NCBI GenBank assembly: GCA_947589095.1
Contig: CANQBX010000035.1
Span: 1 to 38,047 of the forward strand
Direction: 5' to 3'
Length of the DNA: 38,047 bases
Source of the DNA: an uncultured Lachnospiraceae bacterium
Lineage (GTDB): Bacteria > Bacillota > Clostridia > Lachnospirales > Lachnospiraceae
A program made the position numbers and the translations under genes. Under the pieces are notes generated by a model that was given only the letters and a program-made list of their open reading frames with translations, ran no database searches and had not been told where the DNA came from. Numbering within the stretch: position 1 is the first letter of the stretch; the number at the start of each line of letters is the position of its first letter. Below are positions 17,042 to 26,973 of the stretch, piece after piece.

Positions 17042-18451
17042 GTGATTCATCAGTACAGGAATAACGGATATAACATTGTCATGGATGTCAACAGCGGCGC
17101 GGTTCATGCGGTAGACGATGTGGTCTATGACGCGGTGGCGCTGCTGGCGGCGGAGATGCCGGAGATAGATATGGACGGAGCCGGGATCCCTGCGGAACTT
17201 TGCGGGCGTACCGAAAAGCGGCTGGCGGAAGAGTATGGCTACAGCGCGCAGGATATCGCGGACGCTATGGACGATATCCGGGAGCTGGTCGGCGCGGAGC
17301 AGCTTTTTACGAAGGACATTTACCATGACTATGTGATCGATTTTAAGAAGCGCAAGACAGTCGTGAAGGCGCTGTGCCTGCATATCGCACATGACTGCAA
17401 TCTGGCCTGCAGGTACTGCTTCGCCGAGGAAGGCGAGTACCATGGCCGGCGGGCGCTGATGAGCTTTGAGGTGGGGAAGAAGGCGCTGGATTTCCTGATC
17501 GCGAATTCAGGGAACCGGAAGCACCTGGAGGTGGATTTCTTCGGCGGCGAGCCGCTGATGAACTGGGACGTGGTGAAACGGCTGGTGGAGTACGGCCGGT
17601 CCCAGGAAGCGGAGTATAACAAGCAGTTCCGCTTCACGCTGACCACCAACGGCGTGCTCCTGAATGACGAGATCATGGAGTTCTGCAACCGGGAGATGTC
17701 CAATGTGGTCCTGAGTCTGGACGGAAGGAAGGAAGTCAACGACCGGATGCGGCCGTTTCGGAAGGGCGCGGGCAGCTACGATATCATTGTCCCGAAGTTT
17801 CAGAAGTTCGCGGAGAGCCGCGGGCAGATGAATTATTATGTGAGAGGGACGTTTACCAGGTATAATCTGGATTTTGCCAGCGATGTGCTGCATTTCGCGG
17901 ATCTGGGCTTTAAGCAGATGTCGGTGGAACCGGTGGTGGCTTCGCCGGACGAGCCCTATGCGATCCGCCGGGAAGACCTTCCGCAGATACTGGCCGAGTA
18001 TGACCGGCTGGCGGTTGAGTATATTAAGAGGAAGAAGGAGGGCCGCGGGTTTAATTTCTTCCATTTTATGATCGATCTGAACCAGGGGCCCTGCGTGGCT
18101 AAGCGGCTTTCGGGGTGCGGTTCGGGGACGGAGTATCTGGCGGTGACGCCGTGGGGGGATCTGTATCCCTGTCATCAGTTCGTAGGCCAGGAGCAGTTCC
18201 TTCTGGGAAATGTGGACGAGGGCATCACGAACACGGAGCTTCGGGACGAGTTCAAGCTGGTGAACGTCTACGCCAAGGACAAGTGCCGGGACTGCTTCGC
18301 CCGGTTCTACTGCAGCGGCGGCTGCGCGGCCAATGCCTGGAATTACGACGGTTCGATTACGGGCGCGTACGAGATCGGCTGCGAGATGCAGAAGAAGCGG
18401 ATCGAATGCGCGATCATGATCAAGGCGGCGCTGGCGGAGGACGAGGAGTAA
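17042..18451 (+). CDS. scfB: Radical SAM SCIFF maturase
   Basis: This 469-residue enzyme carries the radical SAM cluster motif CNLACRYC (C119, C123, C126 counted from the GTG start) and a C-terminal SPASM region with further cysteines (CGSGTEYLAVTPWGDLYPCHQF, CRDCFARFYCSGGCAANAW, IGCEMQ) for auxiliary Fe-S clusters. It uses S-adenosylmethionine to make thioether links in the SCIFF peptide encoded just upstream. An N-terminal peptide-recognition domain of about 100 residues comes first. GAGGAG at 17029-17034 favours GTG 17042; an in-frame ATG at 16946 would add 32 residues without family resemblance. Confidence 0.93.
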   Translation: MIHQYRNNGYNIVMDVNSGAVHAVDDVVYDAVALLAAEMPEIDMDGAGIPAELCGRTEKRLAEEYGYSAQDIADAMDDIRELVGAEQLFTKDIYHDYVIDFKKRKTVVKALCLHIAHDCNLACRYCFAEEGEYHGRRALMSFEVGKKALDFLIANSGNRKHLEVDFFGGEPLMNWDVVKRLVEYGRSQEAEYNKQFRFTLTTNGVLLNDEIMEFCNREMSNVVLSLDGRKEVNDRMRPFRKGAGSYDIIVPKFQKFAESRGQMNYYVRGTFTRYNLDFASDVLHFADLGFKQMSVEPVVASPDEPYAIRREDLPQILAEYDRLAVEYIKRKKEGRGFNFFHFMIDLNQGPCVAKRLSGCGSGTEYLAVTPWGDLYPCHQFVGQEQFLLGNVDEGITNTELRDEFKLVNVYAKDKCRDCFARFYCSGGCAANAWNYDGSITGAYEIGCEMQKKRIECAIMIKAALAEDEE

Positions 18452-18467
18452 CACGGCTGCCGGCGGC

Positions 18468-18612
18468 GCGGGAAGCGCGCCGGGGAGAGACTGCGGAGCC
18501 GGGGTGTGACAGCGGGAAGCGCGCCGGAGAGAGACCGCGGAGCCGGGGCGCGGCAGCGGGAAGCGCGCCGGAGAGAGACCGCGGAGTCGGGGCGCGGCAG
18601 TGGGAAGCGGCC
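18468..18612. repeat. 44-bp tandem repeat, three copies plus a partial
   Basis: A very GC-rich 44-bp unit starting GCGGGAAGCGCGCCGG repeats head to tail at 18468, 18512 and 18556, with a fourth, partial copy from 18600. Copies 2 and 3 differ at one or two positions; copy 1 is slightly more diverged. It fills the gap between scfB and the secDF ribosome binding site. There are no spacers, so it is not a CRISPR array. Confidence 0.88.
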
Positions 18613-18677
18613 GGCCCGGGAACCGGCGGGAGCCGGTACAGAATGAGTGCATTATAGTAGCAAAGGAGATAAAAGCA

Positions 18678-20849
18678 ATGAAGAATGGAAAAGTAAAAGG
18701 CCTGTTGTGCCTGATCGTCGTGCTGGCCTGCGTGGCCGTATTCGGCTGGTTCGGCTATGACACGGCGGACGACATCAAGCTGGGCCTGGATCTGGCCGGC
18801 GGCGTGAGCATCACCTACCGGACCGTCATCGACAATCCGTCCGACACGGATATGTCCGACACCATTTACAAGCTGCAGCAGAGGGTGCAGAACTACAGCA
18901 CCGAGGCTGAGGTGTATCAGGAAGGCAGCAACCGGATCAACATCGACATCCCCGGGGTATCGGATGCCAATACGATCCTGGAAGAGCTGGGCAAACCCGG
19001 TTCCTTAAGCTTTATAGATCCGGATGGCAATGTGATCCTGACCGGCGACCAGGTGGTACGCGCTGAGGCCGGTATCATGAAGGATCAGACCACAGGGCTT
19101 GACAATTATATCGTCAGCCTGGGATTCAATGAGGAAGGAACGCAGGCGTTCGCGGACGCGACTTCCGCGCATATCGGCGAGCCCATCTATATTATTTATG
19201 ATAACCAGATCGTTTCCGCGCCTACCGTACAGACGGCGATTACCGGCGGCGAGTGCTATATTGAGGGCATGGAGAATTATGAGGCGGCGCAGAATCTGGC
19301 TTCCACGATTCGCATCGGTTCCCTGTCTCTGGAGCTGGAAGAGCTGCGGTCCCAGGTAGTCGGCGCGAGACTGGGGCAGGACGCGATCCGCACGAGCCTT
19401 ATGGCGGCGCTGATCGGCTTTATCATCATCGCGGTCTTCATGATCGTGGTTTACCGGGTGCCCGGCGTGGCTTCTGTTATCGCCCTGGCTCTGTACGCCG
19501 GTCTGGAGATGATCCTGCTGTCCGCGTTTGAAGTGACGCTGACGCTGCCCGGCATTGCCGGTATCATCCTTTCCATCGGTATGGCTGTGGACGCCAACGT
19601 CATCATTTTCACGCGTATCATGGAAGAGATCGGCGTGGGCAAGACAGTGCGTTCCGCGATCAAGACCGGTTTCAGCAAGGCGTTGTCGGCGATCGTGGAC
19701 GGCAACGTGACGACGCTGATCGCGGCGGCGGTGCTGTTCCTGCGCGGTTCCGGTACGGTCAAGGGATTCGCGACGACGCTGGCTATCGGTATCATTTTGT
19801 CCATGTTCACGGCTCTGTTCGTGACCAGGACGGCGCTGTACGCCCTGTATGACCTGGGCCTACAGAACGTGAAGCTGTACGGCGTGAAGAAGGACAAGGC
19901 GCCGACCAACTTTGTCGGCAGGAAGAAAGTATTCTTCACGATCTCCATCGCGGCGATCCTGCTGGGCTGGGTCGTTATGGCCGGCGGAGCGGTGACCGGA
20001 CGCGGCGCCCTCAACTGGGGCATGGATTTCAAGGGCGGTACTTCGACGAATGTGCCGTTTACGACAGATATGAGTCTTGAGGAGATCGACAGCCAGGTGA
20101 TCCCGGTGATCCGCGAGGCGACCGGTGTGACCGACGTGCAGCAGCAGAAGGTGGCCGGTACGACGGAGGTGATCTTCCGGACCCAGACCCTGACCGTGGA
20201 GCAGAGGCAGGCGATGGCCGACGCTCTGGTGGAGCAGTTCGGCGTGGACAATGAGACCATTACCACGGAGAATATTTCCGGCGCTATCAGCGATGAGATG
20301 AAGCAGGACGCCATCGTGGCCGTGATCGTTGCGACGATCCTGATGCTTCTTTACATCTGGTTCCGGTTCAAGGATATCAATTTTGCGACCAGCGCGGTGG
20401 CGGCTCTGGTGCACGATGTGCTTGTGGTGCTGACCTTCTACGCGGTGGCACGGTGGTCCGTAGGCTCCACATTTATCGCCTGTATGCTGACCATCGTCGG
20501 TTACTCCATCAACGCCACGATCGTTATCTTCGACCGGATCCGCGAGCATCTGCAGACGAAGACGGCGAAGCAGAGCCTGGAGGAACTGGTGAATATCAGT
20601 ATCACGCAGACATTTACCAGAAGCATCTACACCTCGCTGACTACGTTCATCATGGTGTTCGTGCTGTTCATCCTGGGCGTCAGCTCCATCCGTGAGTTCG
20701 CGCTTCCGCTGATGGCGGGTATCGTCTGCGGTACGTATTCGTCCGTGTGCGTCACCGGCGCGCTGTGGCTGGTGCTGACCCATAAGACGAAGGCGATGAA
20801 GGCAGAGAAGGCCGCGAAGGAGAAGGCGGAGAAGAAAGCGGCGAAGTAA
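18678..20849 (+). CDS. secDF: SecDF protein-export membrane protein (SecD-SecF fusion)
   Basis: The 723-residue protein fuses SecD and SecF, the proton-driven accessory subunits that help pull secreted proteins through SecYEG. The SecD half has GLDLAGGVSITY after the first helix, a periplasmic-type P1 domain, and GIAGIILSIGMAVDANVIIFTR in the membrane region. The SecF half has NWGMDFKGGTSTNV, then VGYSINATIVIFDRIRE and ALPLMAGIVCGTYSSVCVTG. Twelve helices are expected. It ends with a lysine- and alanine-rich tail. AAGGAG at 18663-18668 marks the ATG at 18678. It is followed by tgt and yajC, a common export and tRNA-modification neighbourhood. Confidence 0.95.
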   Translation: MKNGKVKGLLCLIVVLACVAVFGWFGYDTADDIKLGLDLAGGVSITYRTVIDNPSDTDMSDTIYKLQQRVQNYSTEAEVYQEGSNRINIDIPGVSDANTILEELGKPGSLSFIDPDGNVILTGDQVVRAEAGIMKDQTTGLDNYIVSLGFNEEGTQAFADATSAHIGEPIYIIYDNQIVSAPTVQTAITGGECYIEGMENYEAAQNLASTIRIGSLSLELEELRSQVVGARLGQDAIRTSLMAALIGFIIIAVFMIVVYRVPGVASVIALALYAGLEMILLSAFEVTLTLPGIAGIILSIGMAVDANVIIFTRIMEEIGVGKTVRSAIKTGFSKALSAIVDGNVTTLIAAAVLFLRGSGTVKGFATTLAIGIILSMFTALFVTRTALYALYDLGLQNVKLYGVKKDKAPTNFVGRKKVFFTISIAAILLGWVVMAGGAVTGRGALNWGMDFKGGTSTNVPFTTDMSLEEIDSQVIPVIREATGVTDVQQQKVAGTTEVIFRTQTLTVEQRQAMADALVEQFGVDNETITTENISGAISDEMKQDAIVAVIVATILMLLYIWFRFKDINFATSAVAALVHDVLVVLTFYAVARWSVGSTFIACMLTIVGYSINATIVIFDRIREHLQTKTAKQSLEELVNISITQTFTRSIYTSLTTFIMVFVLFILGVSSIREFALPLMAGIVCGTYSSVCVTGALWLVLTHKTKAMKAEKAAKEKAEKKAAK

Positions 20850-21030
20850 GAAGCTTTGGGTTTTGCCGTGAGCGCAGCGAGAGGGACTTCGGCTGCGAAG
20901 TAAGAAGCCTGGCGCAAGTCCGGCAGAAGTTCCGCAGGAAGCAAAGAATGCCGGTTGGTATGCGGAACCCGGATGAGGAAAGAGTTTTTGGCAGAACAGC
21001 AGGCAGCGGAATTCAGAAAGCAGACAATCT

Positions 21031-22167
21031 ATGAGATATCAGTTGATAACGAAGGACGGACGTGCCAAGCGGGCGGAGGTAACCACTGTCCACGGCACGA
21101 TCCAGACTCCGGTGTTCATGAATGTGGGAACCGTAGGAGCCATCAAGGGCGCCGTGTCTACCGACGATCTGCGGCAGCTGGGCACCCAGGTGGAGCTGTC
21201 CAATACCTACCATCTTCATGTGCGGACCGGCGACAGGCTGATCCGGCAGTTCGGCGGCCTGCATAAGTTCATGAACTGGGATCGGCCGATCCTGACGGAT
21301 TCCGGCGGATTTCAGGTGTTCTCCCTGGCGGGAATGCGCAGGATCAAGGAAGAGGGAGTGTATTTCAACTCCCACATCGACGGGCGCAAGATCTTCATGG
21401 GGCCGGAGGAGAGCATGCAGATCCAGTCGAATCTGGGATCGACCATCGCGATGGCGCTGGACGAATGTCCGCCCCATCCGGCAACGAGGCAGTATATGCA
21501 GGATTCGGTGGACCGCACGACCCGGTGGCTCAGGCGCTGTAAGGACGAGATGGCAAGGCTTAACAGCCTGCCGGATACCCTGAATCGGGAGCAGCTTCTG
21601 TTCGGCATCAACCAGGGCGGAACCTTCGCGGACATCCGCATCGCCCATGCGCAGGCCATTTCCGAGCTGGATCTGGACGGCTACGCCATCGGCGGCCTGG
21701 CGGTAGGCGAGAGCCACGAGGAGATGTATCGGATCCTGGATGAGACGGTGCCGTATCTGCCTCTGGAGAAACCTACCTACCTGATGGGCGTGGGAACGCC
21801 GGCCAATATCCTGGAGGCGGTGGAGAGAGGAGTCGATTTCTTCGACTGCGTCTATCCGACCCGCAACGGACGCCACGGCCACGTCTACACGAACCATGGG
21901 AAACTGAATATGCACAACCAGCAGTACGAGCTGGACGACCGCCCCATCGAGGAGGGCTGCGGCTGCCCAGCCTGCCGTTCCTACAGCCGGGCCTACATCC
22001 GGCATCTGTTCAAGGCGAAAGAAATGCTGGGAATGCGTTTATGTGTGTTGCATAATTTGTATTTTTATAATACAATGATGGAAGAGATTCGGGACGCCAT
22101 CGAGGCCCACCGCTACAGCGAGTACAAAGCGGCCAAGCTGGCGGGGATGGCGCAGCAGGAAGCATGA
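21031..22167 (+). CDS. tgt: tRNA-guanine transglycosylase
   Basis: The 378-residue enzyme exchanges guanine-34 in tRNAs with GUN anticodons for preQ1, the queuosine precursor. It has TDSGGFQVFSL with a catalytic aspartate, GGLAVGE for base recognition, FDCVYPTRNGRHG with the nucleophilic aspartate, and a zinc site CGCPACRSYSRAYIRH at the C-terminus. Length and motifs match the bacterial family throughout. It lies between secDF and yajC. I see no preQ1 riboswitch before it. Confidence 0.95.
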   Translation: MRYQLITKDGRAKRAEVTTVHGTIQTPVFMNVGTVGAIKGAVSTDDLRQLGTQVELSNTYHLHVRTGDRLIRQFGGLHKFMNWDRPILTDSGGFQVFSLAGMRRIKEEGVYFNSHIDGRKIFMGPEESMQIQSNLGSTIAMALDECPPHPATRQYMQDSVDRTTRWLRRCKDEMARLNSLPDTLNREQLLFGINQGGTFADIRIAHAQAISELDLDGYAIGGLAVGESHEEMYRILDETVPYLPLEKPTYLMGVGTPANILEAVERGVDFFDCVYPTRNGRHGHVYTNHGKLNMHNQQYELDDRPIEEGCGCPACRSYSRAYIRHLFKAKEMLGMRLCVLHNLYFYNTMMEEIRDAIEAHRYSEYKAAKLAGMAQQEA

Positions 22168-22278
22168 GCCGCCCGTGAGGCCCGGCAAAACTCCTCCTGG
22201 CAGGGAGGACGATAACAGAAGCTGCACTTGCGGGGCGGATGCCGCCAGGCGGGGCAGGAGATGAAGGAGGAAATTGAT

Positions 22279-22578
22279 ATGTTGACAGCGACAGCGTCCG
22301 GCGGAGCCGGCGGATTGGGATTCTGGCTGATTTACGCGGCGTTTTTGATCGGTATGATGTATTTCATCGCCATCCGCCCGCAGCAGAAGGAGAAGAAGAG
22401 GATGGCCGAGCTTCTGGCCAGCGTCGCCGTGGGTGACAACATTCTCACCAGCAGCGGGTTCTACGGCGTGGTCATCGATATGACCGACGATACCGTGATC
22501 GTGGAGTTCGGCAGCAACAAGAACTGCCGTATTCCGATGCAGAAGAGCGCGATCGTGCAGGTGGAGAAGCCGGAGTAA
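22279..22578 (+). CDS. yajC: Preprotein translocase subunit YajC
   Basis: This 99-residue protein has one N-terminal membrane helix (GFWLIYAAFLIGMMYFIAI), the RPQQKEKKR motif and a small domain containing VGDNILTSSGFYGVVI. These are all typical of YajC, a component associated with SecDF in the export machinery. AAGGAGG at 22264-22270 sets the ATG at 22279. Gene order secDF-tgt-yajC keeps the translocon accessory genes together. Confidence 0.93.
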   Translation: MLTATASGGAGGLGFWLIYAAFLIGMMYFIAIRPQQKEKKRMAELLASVAVGDNILTSSGFYGVVIDMTDDTVIVEFGSNKNCRIPMQKSAIVQVEKPE

Positions 22579-22607
22579 GCGTAAATCGGGAAGAGTTTGG
22601 AAAGAAC

Positions 22608-22640
22608 ACCGGGGAGTCCTCTTTGGGGATTTCCCGGTTT
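22608..22640 (+). terminator. Likely terminator after yajC
   Basis: ACCGGGGA (22608-22615) can pair with the TTTCCCGGT segment ending at 22638 and is followed by TTGTTGTTAT. It lies 30 bp after the yajC stop and before the convergent DUF3800 gene. The T run is interrupted, so strength is uncertain. Confidence 0.5.
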
Positions 22641-22691
22641 GTTGTTATAACAGTGTGCGGGAAAGGACTCGCTGCACTGCAAAAAGTCATT

Positions 22692-23372
22692 TTACAATGG
22701 GAAACGAAAAACCATTTTCAAACAACCCGTTTCCTTGAGCAGCTTGAATTGCTGTTCATAATTATTTGTCCGCAGTTGAGAATAATATAAGTTGGCGAAC
22801 ACGTCTGCTATTTGAATAAGACGATTCGAAGATGAATCGAAATATTGCACGGTTATGTCTTTGGACAGTACATTTTTCATTCTGAGTTCTGTATTCAGAT
22901 AATTCTGCAAAAAATGTTTTGTATCGGTTCGCTCGTTGCGTTCATCCAATTGTAGTGAATACTCATCGTCAGGGAGATAGCCGTTCTTAAGAAAATACTC
23001 AAAGGCCAGCTTTAATGTGTAATTGAAAGCCCGTGCGGTATTTTCGTATAGTTTTTCTGATATTCTTTTATTGTCAAGCATAATATAGTAAAGTTCTAAA
23101 AGAGAGTCATCACAAAATGTTTCTGTAAAAGCTCTTTTTAGCGGAGGAGAAAACATAGCTCCCTTGAGTTCTTTGAAGTCAGTGCCTCGGAACATTTTGT
23201 GTTCCAGATCGGCTTTTTGTAATTCATCACTGTATTTGGTGACAAAGCGCTTATATAATTTGCGTAATTTATCGGGAGTATCTGTTCGGACGATAGAAAT
23301 AACGAAATAAGGCCAGTGCTGAGAATGCTGAGTTGTCATAGACCCGGATTCATCTATGTATAGGTATTGCAT
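22692..23372 (-). CDS. DUF3800 domain protein
   Basis: This 226-residue protein has the DUF3800 pattern: an N-terminal YIDESGSM strand with acidic residues, QLDERNER in the middle, and QIADVFANLYY near the end. The arrangement of conserved aspartates and glutamates suggests an RNase H-like metal-dependent fold. The molecular function of the family is unknown, although it is often found in mobile and defence-rich regions. The gene is AT-rich and sits on the opposite strand between yajC and leuB, which suggests insertion. A separate promoter and a terminator-bearing leader precede it (23401-23554), so expression is probably controlled by attenuation or an RNA partner. Confidence 0.88.
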   Translation of the reverse strand: MQYLYIDESGSMTTQHSQHWPYFVISIVRTDTPDKLRKLYKRFVTKYSDELQKADLEHKMFRGTDFKELKGAMFSPPLKRAFTETFCDDSLLELYYIMLDNKRISEKLYENTARAFNYTLKLAFEYFLKNGYLPDDEYSLQLDERNERTDTKHFLQNYLNTELRMKNVLSKDITVQYFDSSSNRLIQIADVFANLYYSQLRTNNYEQQFKLLKETGCLKMVFRFPL

Positions 23373-23400
23373 TATATTGGATAATCCCCCCTGTTAACAA

Positions 23401-23519
23401 AGAAAAGGGGATAGACTTCGCTATCCCCAATCCTATCTGGTAATACCAATTGCTTGCGGGCGAAGCCAACACATGACTCTTACCTGGACAATGGCGCTTA
23501 CGCAAGACTTACTGTTGGT
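23401..23519 (-). ncRNA. Structured leader RNA upstream of DUF3800
   Basis: Transcription on the minus strand should begin near 23519 and give about 120 nt. The RNA contains CCAACA pairing with TGTTGG, a possible long-range CTTGCG/CGCAAG pairing, and GGTAA/TTACC. It ends with a perfect 8-bp hairpin, GGGGATAG (plus 23421-23428 complement) with CTATCCCC (plus 23407-23414 complement), then TTTTCTTTG. The coding region of DUF3800 starts 29 bases later. Structured RNAs named DUF3800 motifs have been reported near such genes; whether this is one of them needs a covariance search. Confidence 0.65.
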
Positions 23520-23525
23520 GCCATT

Positions 23526-23554
23526 ATCGTATCATATGATGGCAGGAATGTCAA
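23526..23554 (-). promoter_or_regulatory. Minus-strand promoter of the DUF3800 leader
   Basis: On the minus strand, TTGACA (plus 23549-23554) and TACGAT (plus 23526-23531) are separated by exactly 17 bp. Transcription from here enters the structured leader and then DUF3800. Confidence 0.75.
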
Positions 23555-23658
23555 GGTTCATTTTGAAGAAGATGAAGTCTATCCATGATGGCATTTTAAC
23601 ATAACTCATAGTTATGAAATGAATTCCAAATATGTTTAGAATTTTTAACATGCGGATA

Positions 23659-23687
23659 TTGAAATCTGCGGACAAATAAGATATTAT
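23659..23687 (+). promoter_or_regulatory. Promoter of leuB
   Basis: TTGAAA (23659-23664) and TATTAT (23682-23687) have a 17-bp spacer, 57 bp upstream of the leuB start. A small hairpin, AGGCGG/CCGCCT (23705-23722), lies in the short leader. No T-box signature is visible. Confidence 0.65.
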
Positions 23688-23744
23688 GGTAGGAAACGGC
23701 GGAGAGGCGGCATTTTCCGCCTGAAAAGCAGAGAGGACAACGAC

Positions 23745-24833
<1,089 letters not shown>

Positions 24834-24924
24834 ACTTTCGACCATTTATACGTCGAAAAACGCAAATCGCATATCTTTCGGAAATACCCGATCCCCTGCA
24901 TTTTGCAGACCCGCCAACAACGCA

Positions 24925-25145
24925 GCGGCAGCCCCATCGTCCGCCTGGGTTGACTTTGCAGGATGGTTAGTATTTCTTAGTGAACAGTGATTTGCGTTGT
25001 AAGAAAAATGGGGGAGCCAGGACACTAAGCGATCGGATGAACCAACCCGCGGGACCCATTTTTCTTACGTTCTTAGCAAATTGCTGTGAACTTAGAAATA
25101 CTTCCATCCGAAACCGGAAACCCAGGCGGACGATGGGGCTGCCGC
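24925..25145. repeat. Long imperfect palindrome between leuB and ilvD
   Basis: The 408-bp gap between leuB and ilvD contains a 221-bp inverted repeat. Arms at 24925-24951 and 25119-25145 are perfectly complementary over 27 bp. After a 9/9 internal loop, 24961-24995 pairs with 25076-25109 with few mismatches, and 24999-25012 pairs perfectly with 25055-25068. The apical part is about 42 bases. As RNA or cruciform DNA it would form one long hairpin of roughly 80 to 90 pairs. No direct target duplication is visible at its ends, and no real gene is seen in the gap. Confidence 0.85.
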
Positions 25146-25241
25146 GGACCCGCTGCGACCCTGCCAATGCTCGCAGCGCCCTGTACATCTACCGCGAAAT
25201 TATTTCACCTAACATAACGAAGAAACAAGGAGGAGTAAAAA

Positions 25242-26900
25242 ATGAGAAGCGACAACGCAAAATCCGGTCTCCAGCAGGCCCCCGCCCGCTCCCTTTACCG
25301 GGCGTTAGGCCTCACCGAAGAAGAGCTCTCCCGCCCCTTAGTCGGCGTCGTCAGCTCCTACAATGAGATCGTTCCCGGCCACATGCACCTCGACAAGCTG
25401 GTCGAGGCCGTCAAGCAGGGCGTCGCCATGGCGGGCGGCACCCCCATCGTGTTCCCGGCCATCGCCGTCTGCGACGGCATCGCCATGGGCCACGTAGGCA
25501 TGAAATATTCCCTGGTCACCCGCGACCTGATCGCCGACTCCACCGAATGCATGGCCCTGGCCCATCAGTTTGACGCCCTGGTCATGATCCCCAACTGCGA
25601 CAAGAACGTACCCGGCCTCTTAATGGCCGCGGCGCGCCTCAATATCCCGACGGTATTCGTCAGCGGCGGTCCCATGCTGGCCGGCCATGTGAAGGGCCAG
25701 AAGCGCAGCCTTTCCAGCATGTTCGAGGCCGTAGGCGCCTGCGCCGCCGGAACCATGACCGAGGAGGATGTGGAAGATTTCGCCAATCATGTCTGCCCCA
25801 CCTGCGGCTCCTGCTCCGGCATGTACACCGCCAACAGCATGAACTGCCTGACCGAGGTCCTGGGCATGGGCCTTCGCGGCAATGGTACGATCCCGGCCGT
25901 CTACTCCGAGCGCATCCGTCTGGCGAAGCACGCCGGCATGGCTGTCATGGAGATGCTCAAGAAAAATATCTGCCCCCGCGACATCATGACCGAGGCCGCG
26001 TTCCGCAACGCCCTGACCATGGATATGGCTCTGGGCTGCAGCACCAACAGCATGCTGCACCTGCCCGCCATCGCCCATGAGGCCGGCGTGGAGCTGAACG
26101 TGGATATTGCCAATGAGATCAGCGCGAAGACGCCGAACCTGTGTCACCTGGCGCCGGCAGGCCCCACCTATATGGAGGATCTGAACGAGGCCGGCGGCAT
26201 TTACGCCGTCATGAAGGAGATCAGCAAGCTGGGTCTTCTGGATCTGAACTGCATGACCGTTACCGGTAAGACTGTAGGTGAGAATATCGCCGACGCTGTC
26301 AATAAAGACACCAATGTCATCCGCACCGTGGAGAATCCCTACTCGAAGACCGGCGGCATCGCCGTGCTGCGGGGCAACCTGGCTCCCGATTCCTGCGTAG
26401 TGAAGCGCTCCGCCGTGGTTCCCGAGATGCTGAAGCATGAGGGACCGGCCAGAGTCTTCGACTGCGAGGAGGACGCGATCGCGGCCATCAAGGGCGGCAG
26501 GATCGTGGCCGGCGACGTGGTGGTCATCCGCTACGAGGGCCCGAAGGGCGGCCCGGGCATGCGCGAGATGCTGAATCCCACCTCCGCCATCGCGGGCATG
26601 GGTCTCGGATCATCCGTGGCCCTGATCACCGACGGACGGTTCTCCGGCGCGTCCCGCGGCGCTTCCATCGGCCATGTGTGCCCGGAGGCGGCTGCAGGCG
26701 GCCCCATCGGACTTGTGGAGGAAGGCGACATCATTTCCATCGATATCGACGCCAATACGATCAATGTGCTGGTCAGCGACGAGGAGCTGGCGAGGCGCCG
26801 TGCGAACTGGACGCCGAAGACGAAGGAAGTGGACGGGTATCTCAGGAGATACCGCAATCTGGTGACGTCCGCAGACAAGGGCGCGGTGCTGGCGGACTGA
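25242..26900 (+). CDS. ilvD: Dihydroxy-acid dehydratase
   Basis: The 552-residue enzyme dehydrates 2,3-dihydroxy-isovalerate and 2,3-dihydroxy-3-methylvalerate to the keto-acid precursors of valine, leucine and isoleucine. It has the Fe-S cysteine motifs NCDKNVPG and [18 protein letters not shown], and the C-terminal signature [21 protein letters not shown]. Length and motifs are normal. AAGGAGGAG shortly upstream supports the ATG at 25242. It is followed by ilvB 73 bp later and is probably cotranscribed with it. Confidence 0.96.
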   Translation: MRSDNAKSGLQQAPARSLYRALGLTEEELSRPLVGVVSSYNEIVPGHMHLDKLVEAVKQGVAMAGGTPIVFPAIAVCDGIAMGHVGMKYSLVTRDLIADSTECMALAHQFDALVMIPNCDKNVPGLLMAAARLNIPTVFVSGGPMLAGHVKGQKRSLSSMFEAVGACAAGTMTEEDVEDFANHVCPTCGSCSGMYTANSMNCLTEVLGMGLRGNGTIPAVYSERIRLAKHAGMAVMEMLKKNICPRDIMTEAAFRNALTMDMALGCSTNSMLHLPAIAHEAGVELNVDIANEISAKTPNLCHLAPAGPTYMEDLNEAGGIYAVMKEISKLGLLDLNCMTVTGKTVGENIADAVNKDTNVIRTVENPYSKTGGIAVLRGNLAPDSCVVKRSAVVPEMLKHEGPARVFDCEEDAIAAIKGGRIVAGDVVVIRYEGPKGGPGMREMLNPTSAIAGMGLGSSVALITDGRFSGASRGASIGHVCPEAAAGGPIGLVEEGDIISIDIDANTINVLVSDEELARRRANWTPKTKEVDGYLRRYRNLVTSADKGAVLAD

Positions 26901-26973
26901 ACGGACGTTTTGGAGTGCAGTGTTTGCCGCAGGTTTCCGCGGCATCTGATACAGCAAGGAGAATAGAGTTTTT

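Noticed and set aside
18468-18612. Repeats resembling a CRISPR array
   Set aside because: The 44-bp units are contiguous with no spacers, and no cas gene is present.
21031-22167. PreQ1 riboswitch before tgt
   Set aside because: The 181-bp gap after secDF shows no preQ1 aptamer features, and tgt is probably cotranscribed with secDF.
24980-25366. Open frame overlapping the palindrome and the start of ilvD
   Set aside because: It follows the inverted repeat rather than protein-like sequence and overlaps ilvD in another frame.
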